A stretch of DNA of 64,000 bases from Pseudomonas sp. KU43P (GTDB lineage Bacteria > Pseudomonadota > Gammaproteobacteria > Pseudomonadales > Pseudomonadaceae), in the NCBI RefSeq assembly GCF_033095865.1, contig NZ_AP019365.1, forward strand, positions 2,453,501 through 2,517,500, read 5' to 3'. The notes under the pieces were generated by a model. It was not told where the DNA came from and did not search any database. It worked only from the letters and a program-made list of their open reading frames with translations. The position numbers were made by a program, and so were the translations under genes. Of this stretch, positions 1 to 8,096 are shown one piece after another (position 1 is the stretch's first letter; each line of letters begins with the position of its first letter).

Positions 1-1
1 C

Positions 2-2260
2 AGCGACGACGCGATGAAGTCGATCGGCTGGGAGCAGACCTACCGCGACAGGCGTTTGCCGGGCCGGCAGTGGGTCGCGCAATCCTCGCCGCGTGCCAAG
101 CGTCAGGGCTGCCGCTGGGTGAGCCTGCGTGGACGACCCATGGCTTCCCTGCGTGCAGACGGCCACTGGCAGCGGGTGTTCACCGATGGGCAAGGTCGTG
201 TACTGCGCACCTGTCAGGACCACGAGGAAGTGGTGCACCGCTATGATGCCCTGGGCCGTCTGCAGTCGCGTCAAGCTCAGGCGCTCAAGGCCGGCGGGCA
301 GTGGCAGGTGCTCAGCGAGCATGACGGCTTTGGCCAGGAAGTCACCCGACGCTTCCTGCACAACGGCAACGAGTGTTTCAAACAGTGCCTGACATGGCGC
401 GGGGACGGTCGCCTGGCGAGCAAGGCCAGCTACCAGAGCGGCACGCTGGTGCGCACCGAACGCTTCACCTACGATGCGCTCGACCGTCTGCAGCGCTACG
501 AGTGCGAGGCCAGTTCGGCCGAACATTGCCCACAAGATGCCCAGTGCACGGCGGTCAAGGACCAGGTATTCAGTTGGGACGCCCTGAGCAACCTGGTCAA
601 GTGCGTTACCACCGGTTTTGATGGCACCCAGCGCACCGAGGATCTGGCTTATGACACGATCAGTAACCCGACCCGGCTGACGGCAATCACACGTGACAAA
701 GACAAGCGTGCATTGACCTGGAGCAGCAATGGCTACCTGACCGATGACGCCAGGCAACACCGCTTCGACTACAACGCTGCCGGTCAGCTCGACAAGGTCC
801 GCGACAGCGATGGCAAGTTGCTGGCCCGCTACGAGTACGATGGCAGCCAGCGCTTGGCGGCGCAGTATCTGCACAGCGACGAAAGCACCCGCGAGCTGCG
901 TTACAACGGCGATGAGCTGATCGGCGAAATCCGCTATGACAAGGCCGGCAAGGTCAGCCAAACCACAAGCCTGTCCAGTGGGTTGGCCCAGTACGATGGA
1001 AACGAGGTGCGTTGGCTGATCGACGACCCGCAAGTGGGTATCGCCGGGCAAGTCAAGGGTGGCGCGCTGGAACTGGCGCCGCTGTTGCCATTCGGCGAGG
1101 GCAAGGCGCTGGAGGGTGTTGTCGAAGGCTATAACGGCATGCGTCGCGACCCGCTCACGGGGCACTACCACGCTGGCAACGGCTACCGCAGTTATGACCC
1201 GCAACTGCGCCGTTATGCCCAGCCCGACTGGCTCAGCCCATTCGGTGAGGGTGGGCTCAACGACTACGCCCACTGCCCGGATCCGGTCAACCTGCATGAC
1301 CCCAGCGGGGCGATCATGCTCAGCCGCTGGGATCAGAATCAGCAACTGGCTATCTACGAAAAAGCACTGCAGGACACAGAGAAGACGCAGGGCGGCAGTC
1401 GCTGGCGGGGCCTGGCGTTCTCGGCGATGGTTGCCATAGCTGGCTTCGCCCTGACCCTCGTCACGGGGGGGATGTCGATGCTTTTGTTTGCGTTCGTCAC
1501 GACGATGAGTGTGCTGTCGTTTGGTTTTGAAGTGGCTTCGGTGTTCACTGCCGATAGCAACCCTGACTTGTCCAGGACATTGAGTATCGCGTCGCTGGCC
1601 ACGGGAGTACTGAGTACGTTGGGGTTCGTTGGTTTGTTCAAGGCAGGCCTCAAAGGGCTGCAACTGCTTGGCAAGGGTGCCAAGATGCTGGGGAAGGGCG
1701 CAAAAGTCGTGTGGAACGCTGCTAAAACATTGTGGCGTACGGGCTCCAAGGGTTTAAAGGAAGCTTGGCGCACTGCCAAGAATGCCCGCCATGCCAGGCA
1801 AGTTGTAGATGATGGGCTGGGGGCCCTGGCAGGTGCTGACAAAGGCCTTAAGCAGCGACTTCTGAATCACTTGAGAGAGATCGCGCCCAGTGAAAAACCC
1901 GCCAACTTTTCTCGTTCGGGATGGTTTGGAAAAGTTGGTAACTACCTGCACAACAAAGGTTTACTCGAGCCAATCATGCAAATTCGCATGGCGCAGGGTG
2001 CCTCGTACGCAGCCGATGTTGCCGGCTGGGTGGTCGAAGGCAATATCCTGCAAGGAGCGGTCTTGTCCAGCATAGGGCTGGAGGAACAGCGACGTGAGGC
2101 GTTGCAGCGCAATCCAGAACAGCCGGCGCAAGGTGTCAATACGCCTGTCAGCGTGAGAAACGCGGGCAGTTATTCGATGTCGCAGGTTCCCCAGCTTTCG
2201 TTGCCAAAGGTCGTGCGACATCGTTTGCCTGTGGGCACGTACGGCGTGAGGTTCTGGTAG
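2..2260 (+). CDS. RHS repeat / Tc toxin C-like protein, 5' partial
   Basis: The reading frame is open to the first base of the window, so the N-terminus lies outside. The visible part has degenerate YD repeats (for example RFTYDALDRLQRYE and ARYEYDGSQRLAAQY) and then an RHS core near residues 365-430 (GNGYRSYDPQLRRYAQPDW, SPFGEGGLNDYAHC, ending DPSGA). This core seals the shell of RHS and Tc-C proteins. The roughly 315 residues after DPSGA are the variable toxin-like tip. They contain a hydrophobic stretch at about residues 465-520, then a basic Gly/Lys/Ala-rich segment, and I recognise no catalytic motif. Family knowledge says such tips are delivered toxins. Whether this one goes by a Tc complex or the type VI system cannot be read from here. 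Confidence 0.85.
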   Translation, partial: SDDAMKSIGWEQTYRDRRLPGRQWVAQSSPRAKRQGCRWVSLRGRPMASLRADGHWQRVFTDGQGRVLRTCQDHEEVVHRYDALGRLQSRQAQALKAGGQWQVLSEHDGFGQEVTRRFLHNGNECFKQCLTWRGDGRLASKASYQSGTLVRTERFTYDALDRLQRYECEASSAEHCPQDAQCTAVKDQVFSWDALSNLVKCVTTGFDGTQRTEDLAYDTISNPTRLTAITRDKDKRALTWSSNGYLTDDARQHRFDYNAAGQLDKVRDSDGKLLARYEYDGSQRLAAQYLHSDESTRELRYNGDELIGEIRYDKAGKVSQTTSLSSGLAQYDGNEVRWLIDDPQVGIAGQVKGGALELAPLLPFGEGKALEGVVEGYNGMRRDPLTGHYHAGNGYRSYDPQLRRYAQPDWLSPFGEGGLNDYAHCPDPVNLHDPSGAIMLSRWDQNQQLAIYEKALQDTEKTQGGSRWRGLAFSAMVAIAGFALTLVTGGMSMLLFAFVTTMSVLSFGFEVASVFTADSNPDLSRTLSIASLATGVLSTLGFVGLFKAGLKGLQLLGKGAKMLGKGAKVVWNAAKTLWRTGSKGLKEAWRTAKNARHARQVVDDGLGALAGADKGLKQRLLNHLREIAPSEKPANFSRSGWFGKVGNYLHNKGLLEPIMQIRMAQGASYAADVAGWVVEGNILQGAVLSSIGLEEQRREALQRNPEQPAQGVNTPVSVRNAGSYSMSQVPQLSLPKVVRHRLPVGTYGVRFW

Positions 2261-2401
2261 TGGGCGAGGCGCAGTGCTGACGAAACAGTACCTGATAAAA
2301 ATGCCAGTTTCCGTGGCAATGATGGCGAAGTAGGCTCTTCCTAGTCCCCCTGTTCGGGGATCGTTAAATGTCAAGGGGCATCAACACCGAGGGTCGAAAC
2401 C

Positions 2402-2611
2402 ATGAGTGCAACAACAGGCAAGACAGGCAAAGTGGTGGAGTACGATGAGGAGGAGCACTACGGCTACATCGACTACAAACACAACGGGAAAAGGGTGTAT
2501 CTGCCGCACGAGCAGGCCAAAGGCCTGGGCCTGGAAGATGACACCGAGGTGACATTCGATATCACGATGGTGGACTCAGTGCCGCACGCCACCAACGTAA
2601 AGCGCAAATAG
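2402..2611 (+). CDS. Small cold-shock-domain-like protein (69 aa)
   Basis: The 69-residue protein follows the beta-barrel pattern of cold-shock proteins: a GKVVEYDEEEHYGYIDY strand pair, a central KRVYLPHEQA, then a VTFDI strand and ATNVKRK end. The classic RNP1 aromatic set (KGFGFI) is altered to HYGYIDY, so it is a divergent member rather than a CspA orthologue. Nucleic-acid binding is the family expectation. It sits 140 bp after the RHS gene on the same strand. It could be an ordinary small CSD gene or, less likely, the partner of the toxin upstream. The start is the ATG after a weak GAGGG-type site. Confidence 0.75.
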   Translation: MSATTGKTGKVVEYDEEEHYGYIDYKHNGKRVYLPHEQAKGLGLEDDTEVTFDITMVDSVPHATNVKRK

Positions 2612-2623
2612 GTCAAGGCTGTT

Positions 2624-2666
2624 ATTACCGCGCCCGGGCGCCGCTCGAGCGGGTGGGCGCGGTAAT
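2624..2666. terminator. Hairpin after the cold-shock-like gene
   Basis: ATTACCGCGCCC (2624-2635) pairs perfectly with GGGCGCGGTAAT (2655-2666) around a 19-nt loop. No U-run follows, so this may be a factor-dependent end or an mRNA-stabilising stem. From here to the next gene (about 2667-2862) the sequence is AT-rich, as expected for a promoter region, and no other gene is visible. Confidence 0.5.
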
Positions 2667-2862
2667 CAGGCGGTGTGAGTGCAACGCTGATACGCCTGTT
2701 CAAGTTTGCAATGGCGGTATTCAAATTTGCTATTCGGAACGTTTCCTATACCTATCATCAATCTTTAATTGATTGATTCTATTGATATTTTCCGAGTTGC
2801 TAAAAACTGGCAGCACTCTTGCTTAGGGCATGGTCACGTGTGAACAGTGAGTGGGACCGACC

Positions 2863-3912
2863 ATGCCAAGCAGTCATTTCGCGCAGCAACCCAGCGCTCG
2901 CATCGACGTCGCAGACGCCCATGAGGTGCTGTCTGTCTATTTACAAGAACGCCTCCACGGCCAGCCGGTGCGCATCACCCACAGCGAGCGCTTGTCGGGT
3001 GGCGCCATCCAGGAAAACTGGCTGCTCGAGGCCGAGGTAGCCGGCGTACCGCAACGCTGGGTACTGCGCACCGACGCCGCCTCCGCCGTGGCCGCCAGCA
3101 TGAGCCGTGAGCAGGAGTTCGCCGTGCTCAGCGCTGTGCACCAGGCGGGCGTCAAAGTGCCCGAGCCGCTGTGGTTGTGCCAGGCGCCCGAGGTGATCGG
3201 GCGCGATTTCTTCATCATGCAGGCCCTGGCCGGCAACGCCAGCGGCCACCGCTTGACCAGCGCCCACAGCGCACCCGAAGGCAGCCCGGCGCTGTGCCGG
3301 GCGCTGGGCGCCAACCTGGCGCGCTTGCACCAGCTGCGCCCGCCACAGGCCGCGCTCGGGTTCCTGCCCGCGCCGGTGAGTGATGCGGTGCAGGCCAGTG
3401 TCGATCAATACCGCGCCTACCTGGATGCCTTGCCGGGCAGCCACCCGATCATCGAGTGGGGCCTGCGCTGGTGCGAGCTGAACAAACCCGCGCCCATGGC
3501 CGCCTGCCTGATCCACCGCGACTACCGCACCGGCAACTACATGGTCGAGGGCGGTGTGCTGAGCGGCGTGCTGGACTGGGAATTCGCCGGCTGGGGCGAC
3601 CCGCGCGAAGACCTGGGCTGGTTCACCGCACGCTGCTGGCGCTTCGCCCGACCCGACCTGGAAGCCGGTGGCGTCGGCCACCTGGACGACCTGCTGGCCG
3701 GCTACCGCAGCGTCGCGCCACTGGACCTGGACCGCGACACGCTGCGCTTCTGGCAGGTCATGGCCCACCTGCGCTGGGCGGTCATCGCCCTGCAGCAGGC
3801 CGAACGCCACCTCTGCGGCCAGCAACGTTCGCTGGAGCTGGCGTTGACCGGGCGCCTGGTCAGCGAACTCGAACAGGAACTGCTGCTGCTCACCCAAGGA
3901 GGCCGCGCATGA
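2863..3912 (+). CDS. Phosphotransferase family protein, LvaA-like kinase
   Basis: This is an aminoglycoside-phosphotransferase-fold kinase of 349 residues. The catalytic loop reads HRDYRTGNY (HxDxxxxN) near residue 218 and is followed by the metal-binding LDWEFAGWGDPREDLGW. In P. putida the similar LvaA acts with the small DUF6285 protein LvaB to phosphorylate 4-hydroxyacyl-CoA, and mammalian ACAD10/11 carry a related kinase domain. The four neighbours downstream match lvaB, lvaC and lvaD plus a histidine phosphatase, so the same reaction is inferred here, probably on a different acyl chain. I chose ATG 2863, though GTG 2851 is in frame. It opens the operon. Confidence 0.88.
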   Translation: MPSSHFAQQPSARIDVADAHEVLSVYLQERLHGQPVRITHSERLSGGAIQENWLLEAEVAGVPQRWVLRTDAASAVAASMSREQEFAVLSAVHQAGVKVPEPLWLCQAPEVIGRDFFIMQALAGNASGHRLTSAHSAPEGSPALCRALGANLARLHQLRPPQAALGFLPAPVSDAVQASVDQYRAYLDALPGSHPIIEWGLRWCELNKPAPMAACLIHRDYRTGNYMVEGGVLSGVLDWEFAGWGDPREDLGWFTARCWRFARPDLEAGGVGHLDDLLAGYRSVAPLDLDRDTLRFWQVMAHLRWAVIALQQAERHLCGQQRSLELALTGRLVSELEQELLLLTQGGRA

Positions 3913-4271
3913 ACCAGCCCGATGCCCACGACCTGCTGCTCACGGCCCGTGACGCCGTGCTCAAGCAGTTGCTGCCCGCGTTGCCAGGGCACTTGCACTA
4001 CGACGCGCGGATGGTCGCCAGCGCCATGCTGATTGCCAGCCGCGAGCTTGCCCAGGCGGCGGCCTGTGCCGACATCGAGCGCCAGGCCATGGCCAGCTTG
4101 CTGCTCGGTCAGTCTGCGCCCGAGCAAGCCCGCAGCGAGCTCGCCCAGCGTATCCGCCAAGGGGCCTACGACCAGGCGGGCGAAGCCCGCAGCCGCTTGC
4201 TGGCAGCGCTGCGGGCCATCAACCGCGCGCAACTGAGCATCAGCAACCCCAAGGTACTGGCCCATGATTGA
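3909..4271 (+). CDS. DUF6285 protein, LvaB-like partner of the kinase
   Basis: This 120-residue, mostly helical, Ala/Leu-rich protein starts at an ATG overlapping the stop of the kinase gene by 4 nt (ATGA). It has the DUF6285 look: an N-terminal DLLLTARDAVLKQLLPALPG, then YDARMVASAMLIASREL, and a C-terminal RLLAALRAINRAQLSISNPK. In the levulinate pathway the equivalent LvaB is needed with LvaA for the phosphorylation step and has no activity alone. Translational coupling on both sides (its 3' end overlaps the next gene by 8 nt) supports obligate partnership. Confidence 0.82.
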   Translation: MNQPDAHDLLLTARDAVLKQLLPALPGHLHYDARMVASAMLIASRELAQAAACADIERQAMASLLLGQSAPEQARSELAQRIRQGAYDQAGEARSRLLAALRAINRAQLSISNPKVLAHD

Positions 4272-4983
4272 ACAGCCTGCCCAGCCCGTGCGGCGCCGCC
4301 GCTGCTACCTGGTGCGCCATGGCCATGTCGACTACTTCGACGCCAGTGGCCGGCCCCTCGACCCGCGCAGCGTGCCGTTGTCGGCCAAGGGCGTGGCCCA
4401 GGCCCAGGCCCTGGGCCAGGTGCTGGCGCAGACGCCTTTCGACCGTGCGGTGTGCTCGGACTACCCGCGCACCCGGCAGACCCTTGAGCAGCTCTTGGGA
4501 AGCCGGGCCCAGCCCGTGGAAGAACGCGCCGCGCTGCGCGAGATCCGTGCCGGGCGCCTGCGGGAAATCCCCCGCGAATGCCTGCACCGCGAAGTGGCTC
4601 AGGCCTACCAGCTCGCCGACCGCCCCGACGCAGCCTTTTTACGCGGGGAAGCGTGGACGGCGTTTCAGCAACGCGTACTGGGCAGCTTCCAGCAACTGCT
4701 GGAAGAGCCGGACTGGAACGCGCTGCTGCTGGTCAGCCACGACGCGGTCAACCGCATCCTCCTGGCCTGGGCCTGCGGCGCCGGCCTGGGGGCGCTGGCC
4801 GCCTTCGAACAGGACCCGGCCTGCCTGAACATCGTCGACATCGACATGGCCGGCCCGCAGGTGCTGCGCGCCTACATCCGCACCCTCAACTATTCAGCCT
4901 ACGACCCCGGCAAGGCGACGATCGACAAGACCGTCATGGAGCATGTGCACGCCTCCATCGACCCGCGCCGCCTGCACGCCTGA
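4264..4983 (+). CDS. Histidine phosphatase family protein
   Basis: A 239-residue member of the phosphoglycerate-mutase-like superfamily. The phosphohistidine motif is YLVRHGHVDY (catalytic His19), and the second conserved histidine is in LLVSHDAVNRILL near residue 159. The gene overlaps the DUF6285 gene by 8 nt and is followed 27 bp later by the dehydrogenase, so it sits inside an lva-like operon. The described levulinate operon has no such member as far as I recall. A role in removing phosphate from a phosphoacyl-CoA or a dead-end phosphoester is inference. The C-terminus (residues 200-239) extends beyond the usual core. Confidence 0.85.
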   Translation: MIEQPAQPVRRRRCYLVRHGHVDYFDASGRPLDPRSVPLSAKGVAQAQALGQVLAQTPFDRAVCSDYPRTRQTLEQLLGSRAQPVEERAALREIRAGRLREIPRECLHREVAQAYQLADRPDAAFLRGEAWTAFQQRVLGSFQQLLEEPDWNALLLVSHDAVNRILLAWACGAGLGALAAFEQDPACLNIVDIDMAGPQVLRAYIRTLNYSAYDPGKATIDKTVMEHVHASIDPRRLHA

Positions 4984-5010
4984 ACCCATTTGCCTACAAG
5001 GAACACCGCC

Positions 5011-6189
5011 ATGCATTTCGCCCTGTCTGCCGAGTTGACCGCCCTGCAAGCCAACGTCCGGCAATTTGTCGCCGATGTCGTCATCCCCCTGGAGCGCGAC
5101 CCGCGCCAGACGCCCCACGGCCCGTCCGCCGAGCTGCGCCAGGTGCTGCTCGACCAGGCCCGCGAACACGGCCTGCTGACCCCGCATGCCTCGCGAGACA
5201 TGGGCGGGCTGGGCCTGAGCCACATCGAGAAGGCGATCGTCTTCGAAGAGGCCGGCTATTCGACCCTGGGCCCGGTGGCCCTGAACATCCACGCCCCGGA
5301 CGAAGGCAACATCCACCTGCTGGAGCAGGTGGCCACGCCTGCGCAGAAAGACCGCTGGCTCAAGCCGTTGGTGCAGGGCCGCATCCGCTCCTGCTTCGCC
5401 ATGACCGAGCCGAGCCCGGGCGCCGGCTCCGACCCCTCGATGCTGACCACCCAGGCCGTGCGCGACGGTGACGACTACCTCATCAACGGCCAGAAATGGT
5501 TCATCACCGGTGCCGAAGGCGCACAGGTGGCAATCATCATGGCGCGCATGGAGGATGGCAGCGCGACCATGTTCCTTACCGACACCGACCGCCCCGGCTT
5601 CATCCTCGAACGCATGATGGACTCGCTGGACAGTTGCTTCGCCGGCGGCCACGCCGTGCTGCGCTTCGACAACCTGCGCATTCCCGCCAGCGATGTGCTG
5701 GGCGAAGTGGGCAAGGGCTTCCGCTACGCCCAGGTGCGCCTGGCCCCGGCGCGCCTGACCCACTGCATGCGCTGGCTAGGCCAGGCCCGCCGCGCCCATG
5801 ATGAAGCCTGCCGCTACGCCAACCGCCGGGTGTCGTTCGGCAAGCCGCTGGGCGAGCACCAGGGCGTGGGCTTCATGCTCGCCGACAATGAGATGGACCT
5901 GCACACCACGCGCCTGGCGATCTGGCACTGCGCCTGGGTGCTGGACCAGGGCGAGCGTGGCAATTTTGAATCGAGCATGGCCAAGGTGCTCAGCTCCGAG
6001 GCCATCTGGCGGGTGATCGACCGCTGCGTGCAGGTGCTGGGCGGGCAGGGCGTGACCGGCGAGTCGATCGTCGAGCGTATCTTCCGCGATGCGCGCAGCT
6101 TCCGCATCTATGACGGCCCGAACGAAGTGCACCGCATGAGCCTGGCGAAGAAGATCCTCGCCCGCACCGCTGCGCAGGTGGCCGGATGA
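5011..6189 (+). CDS. Acyl-CoA dehydrogenase family protein, LvaC/ACAD11-like
   Basis: A 392-residue flavoprotein of the acyl-CoA dehydrogenase family. FAD/substrate signatures are CFAMTEPSPGAGSDPS near residue 130 and WFITGAEGA, and the C-terminal part has LGGQGVTGESIVERIFRDAR and IYDGPNEVHR. The residue where typical short-chain dehydrogenases have the catalytic Glu (YEGT) is Asp here (YDGP), as in the 4-phosphoacyl-CoA-processing LvaC/ACAD10/11 group. In that pathway this enzyme turns the phosphorylated 4-hydroxyacyl-CoA into a 3-hydroxyacyl-CoA via an enoyl-CoA. ATG 5011 was chosen because AAGGA lies 8 nt upstream. The gene overlaps the SDR gene by 4 nt. Confidence 0.9.
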   Translation: MHFALSAELTALQANVRQFVADVVIPLERDPRQTPHGPSAELRQVLLDQAREHGLLTPHASRDMGGLGLSHIEKAIVFEEAGYSTLGPVALNIHAPDEGNIHLLEQVATPAQKDRWLKPLVQGRIRSCFAMTEPSPGAGSDPSMLTTQAVRDGDDYLINGQKWFITGAEGAQVAIIMARMEDGSATMFLTDTDRPGFILERMMDSLDSCFAGGHAVLRFDNLRIPASDVLGEVGKGFRYAQVRLAPARLTHCMRWLGQARRAHDEACRYANRRVSFGKPLGEHQGVGFMLADNEMDLHTTRLAIWHCAWVLDQGERGNFESSMAKVLSSEAIWRVIDRCVQVLGGQGVTGESIVERIFRDARSFRIYDGPNEVHRMSLAKKILARTAAQVAG

Positions 6190-6944
6190 ACCTCGACAGC
6201 TATCGCGACCAGGTGGTGATGATCACCGGCGCCGCCAGCGGCTTTGGCGCCTTGCTGGCCGAACGCCTGGCCGGGCTGGGCGCCCGGCTGGTGCTGGGTG
6301 ACCGTGATGTGGCGGGCCTTGAGCGGGTGGCCGGTGCCCTGCGCGAGGCCGGGGCCACGGTGCTGGCGGTGCCGTGCGACGTGACTCGCGAGGTGCAGGT
6401 CAAGGCGTTGGTGGACGCCGCCATGGCCACCTTCGGCAGGCTCGATGTGGGGGTGAACAACGCCGGCATCCTCACGCCGATGAAGCGCTTCGTCGACACC
6501 ACCGAGCAAGAGCTGGACCGCAGCCACGCGGTCAACACCAAGGGCGTGTTCTTCTGCATGCAGCAGCAGATCCGCCAGATGCTGGCGCAAGGTGGCGGGG
6601 TGATCCTCAACATCGCCTCCATGGCCGGGCTCGGCGGTGCGCCCAAGCTGGCCGCCTATGCTGCGGCCAAGCACGCGGTGGTCGGGCTGACCCGCACGGC
6701 GGCGGTGGAATACGCACGTCAGGGCATCCGCGTCAACGCACTGTGCCCGTTCTACAGCGCAACCCCCATGGTCACCGACAGCGAAGTGGGTGAGCAGCAG
6801 GCGTTTCTCGCACAGGGGTCGCCGATGAAGCGCCTGGGTACTCCCGAGGAAATCGTCGCGGCGATGCTGATGCTGTGTGCCCGCGAGAACAGCTACATGA
6901 CCGGCCAGGCGATTGCCGTGGACGGGGGCATCTCGGCGTTCTGA
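6186..6944 (+). CDS. SDR family oxidoreductase, LvaD-like
   Basis: A classical short-chain dehydrogenase of 252 residues. It has the nucleotide-binding TGAASGFG near the N-terminus, the NNAG motif, the Ser of NIASMAG and the YAAAK active-site pair, and a C-terminal TGQAIAVDGGISAF. Its start overlaps the dehydrogenase stop (ATGA). By position it corresponds to LvaD, which reduces 4-oxoacyl-CoA to 4-hydroxyacyl-CoA ahead of phosphorylation. An alternative is 3-hydroxyacyl-CoA oxidation after the isomerisation. It is the last gene of this operon and a GC-rich hairpin follows. Confidence 0.88.
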   Translation: MNLDSYRDQVVMITGAASGFGALLAERLAGLGARLVLGDRDVAGLERVAGALREAGATVLAVPCDVTREVQVKALVDAAMATFGRLDVGVNNAGILTPMKRFVDTTEQELDRSHAVNTKGVFFCMQQQIRQMLAQGGGVILNIASMAGLGGAPKLAAYAAAKHAVVGLTRTAAVEYARQGIRVNALCPFYSATPMVTDSEVGEQQAFLAQGSPMKRLGTPEEIVAAMLMLCARENSYMTGQAIAVDGGISAF

Positions 6945-6959
6945 GCCAGTGCCTGCGGT

Positions 6960-6982
6960 GCCCCGGTGCTGAAACCCGGGGC
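6960..6982. terminator. Hairpin ending the lva-like operon
   Basis: GCCCCGG and CCGGGGC flank an ATGC-mixed loop directly after the SDR stop. There is no T-run, so this is a hairpin of uncertain strength placed just ahead of the next promoter region. Confidence 0.4.
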
Positions 6983-6984
6983 GC

Positions 6985-7018
6985 TGTCATGAACTGAAAA
7001 ACCGTTGTCGTCCGATGA
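6985..7018 (+). promoter_or_regulatory. Candidate AraC-family operator (two boxes 21 bp apart)
   Basis: Box 1 TGTCATGAACTGA begins at 6985 and box 2 TGTCGTCCGATGA begins exactly 21 bp later at 7006. Box 2 ends 85 bp before the quinone-reductase-like gene. The same pair, spacing and distance recur in front of the paralogous gene on the other strand (38987-39020). Confidence 0.6.
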
Positions 7019-7102
7019 TAAGCGGCGCGTAACGCAACGGCCTAAATTGCCCTTCAAGACGAATGTTGCTGTTCAACAAAAACTACAAGAAGGGAGATTG
7101 GC

Positions 7103-8083
7103 ATGGCCAAAGCGGTACGTTTCTACGAAACCGGAGGGCCTGAGGTCCTGCGCTACGAAGACATCGAAGTGGGTGAGCCGGGCCCGGGGCAGGTGCGCCT
7201 GCGCCACGTGGCGGTCGGCCTGAACTACGCCGACACCTATTTCCGTAACGGCACCTACCCGATCCCGCTGGCCAACGGCATGGGCGTGGAAGCGTCCGGC
7301 GTGGTCCAGGCGGTTGGCGAGGGCGTCAGCCACGTCGCGGTCGGTGACCGGGTCACCTACACCGGCTTTCTCAACACCCTCGGTGCCTACAGCACCGAGC
7401 GCCTGATCCCGGCCGCGCCGCTGATCAAGCTGCCGGAAACCATCGCTTTCGAGACCGCTGCGGCCATGACCATGCGCGGGCTGACCGCTTCGTACCTGAT
7501 GCGTCGCCTGTACGACTTCAAGCCCGGTGACAGCATCCTGCTACATGCCGCCGCAGGTGGCGTGGGCCTGATCGTTTCGCAGTGGGCCAAGCTGCTCGGC
7601 CTGACCGTGATCGGCACCGTTTCCACCGACGCCAAGGCCGAGGTGGCACGCGCCCACGGTTGCGACCACACCATCAACTACAGCCACGAAGACGTGGCCA
7701 GGCGCGTGCGCGCGCTGACCGACGGCGTGGGCGTCAACGTGGTGTTCGACAGCGTCGGGCGCAATACCTTCATGGGCTCGCTGGACTCGCTCAAGCGCCG
7801 TGGCCTGATGGTCTGCGTGGGCACCGCCTCCGGCACCATCGAACCGTTCGACCCGCAGATCCTGGCCATGAAAGGCTCGCTGTTCATGACCCGCCCGGCA
7901 CTGGCCGACTACATCGCCGACCCCGCGGAGAAAACCCGCCTCTCCAGCGAGCTGTTCGACCATGTCAGCAGTGGCCGCATCAAGATCGAGATCAACCAGC
8001 ACTACGCCCTGCAGGACGCGGTCCAGGCGCACCGTGACCTGGAGTCGCGCAAGACCACCGGCTCGTCGATCTTCGTCATCTGA
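7103..8083 (+). CDS. Quinone oxidoreductase-like MDR protein, copy 1
   Basis: A zinc-independent medium-chain dehydrogenase/reductase of 326 residues in the Qor group. The NADPH site is LLHAAAGGVGLIVSQWAKLL, and the N-terminal part has the typical VGLNYADTYFRNGTYP. AGAAGGGAGA precedes the ATG. It heads an operon with the TauD-type dioxygenase (13 bp on) and BKACE. A second copy lies at 37921-38901; in the first 60 residues 52 are identical. Reduction of an enone or quinone is the family activity, and the real substrate is unknown. Confidence 0.9.
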   Translation: MAKAVRFYETGGPEVLRYEDIEVGEPGPGQVRLRHVAVGLNYADTYFRNGTYPIPLANGMGVEASGVVQAVGEGVSHVAVGDRVTYTGFLNTLGAYSTERLIPAAPLIKLPETIAFETAAAMTMRGLTASYLMRRLYDFKPGDSILLHAAAGGVGLIVSQWAKLLGLTVIGTVSTDAKAEVARAHGCDHTINYSHEDVARRVRALTDGVGVNVVFDSVGRNTFMGSLDSLKRRGLMVCVGTASGTIEPFDPQILAMKGSLFMTRPALADYIADPAEKTRLSSELFDHVSSGRIKIEINQHYALQDAVQAHRDLESRKTTGSSIFVI

Positions 8084-8096
8084 GGAGGGCAGCGCC

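Noticed and set aside
2941..3897. Long minus-strand open frame of 318 codons opposite the phosphotransferase gene
   Set aside because: It is the antisense shadow of a high-GC gene. The plus-strand frame has clear kinase motifs, and the antisense translation is Gln/Ala/Val-rich with no motifs.
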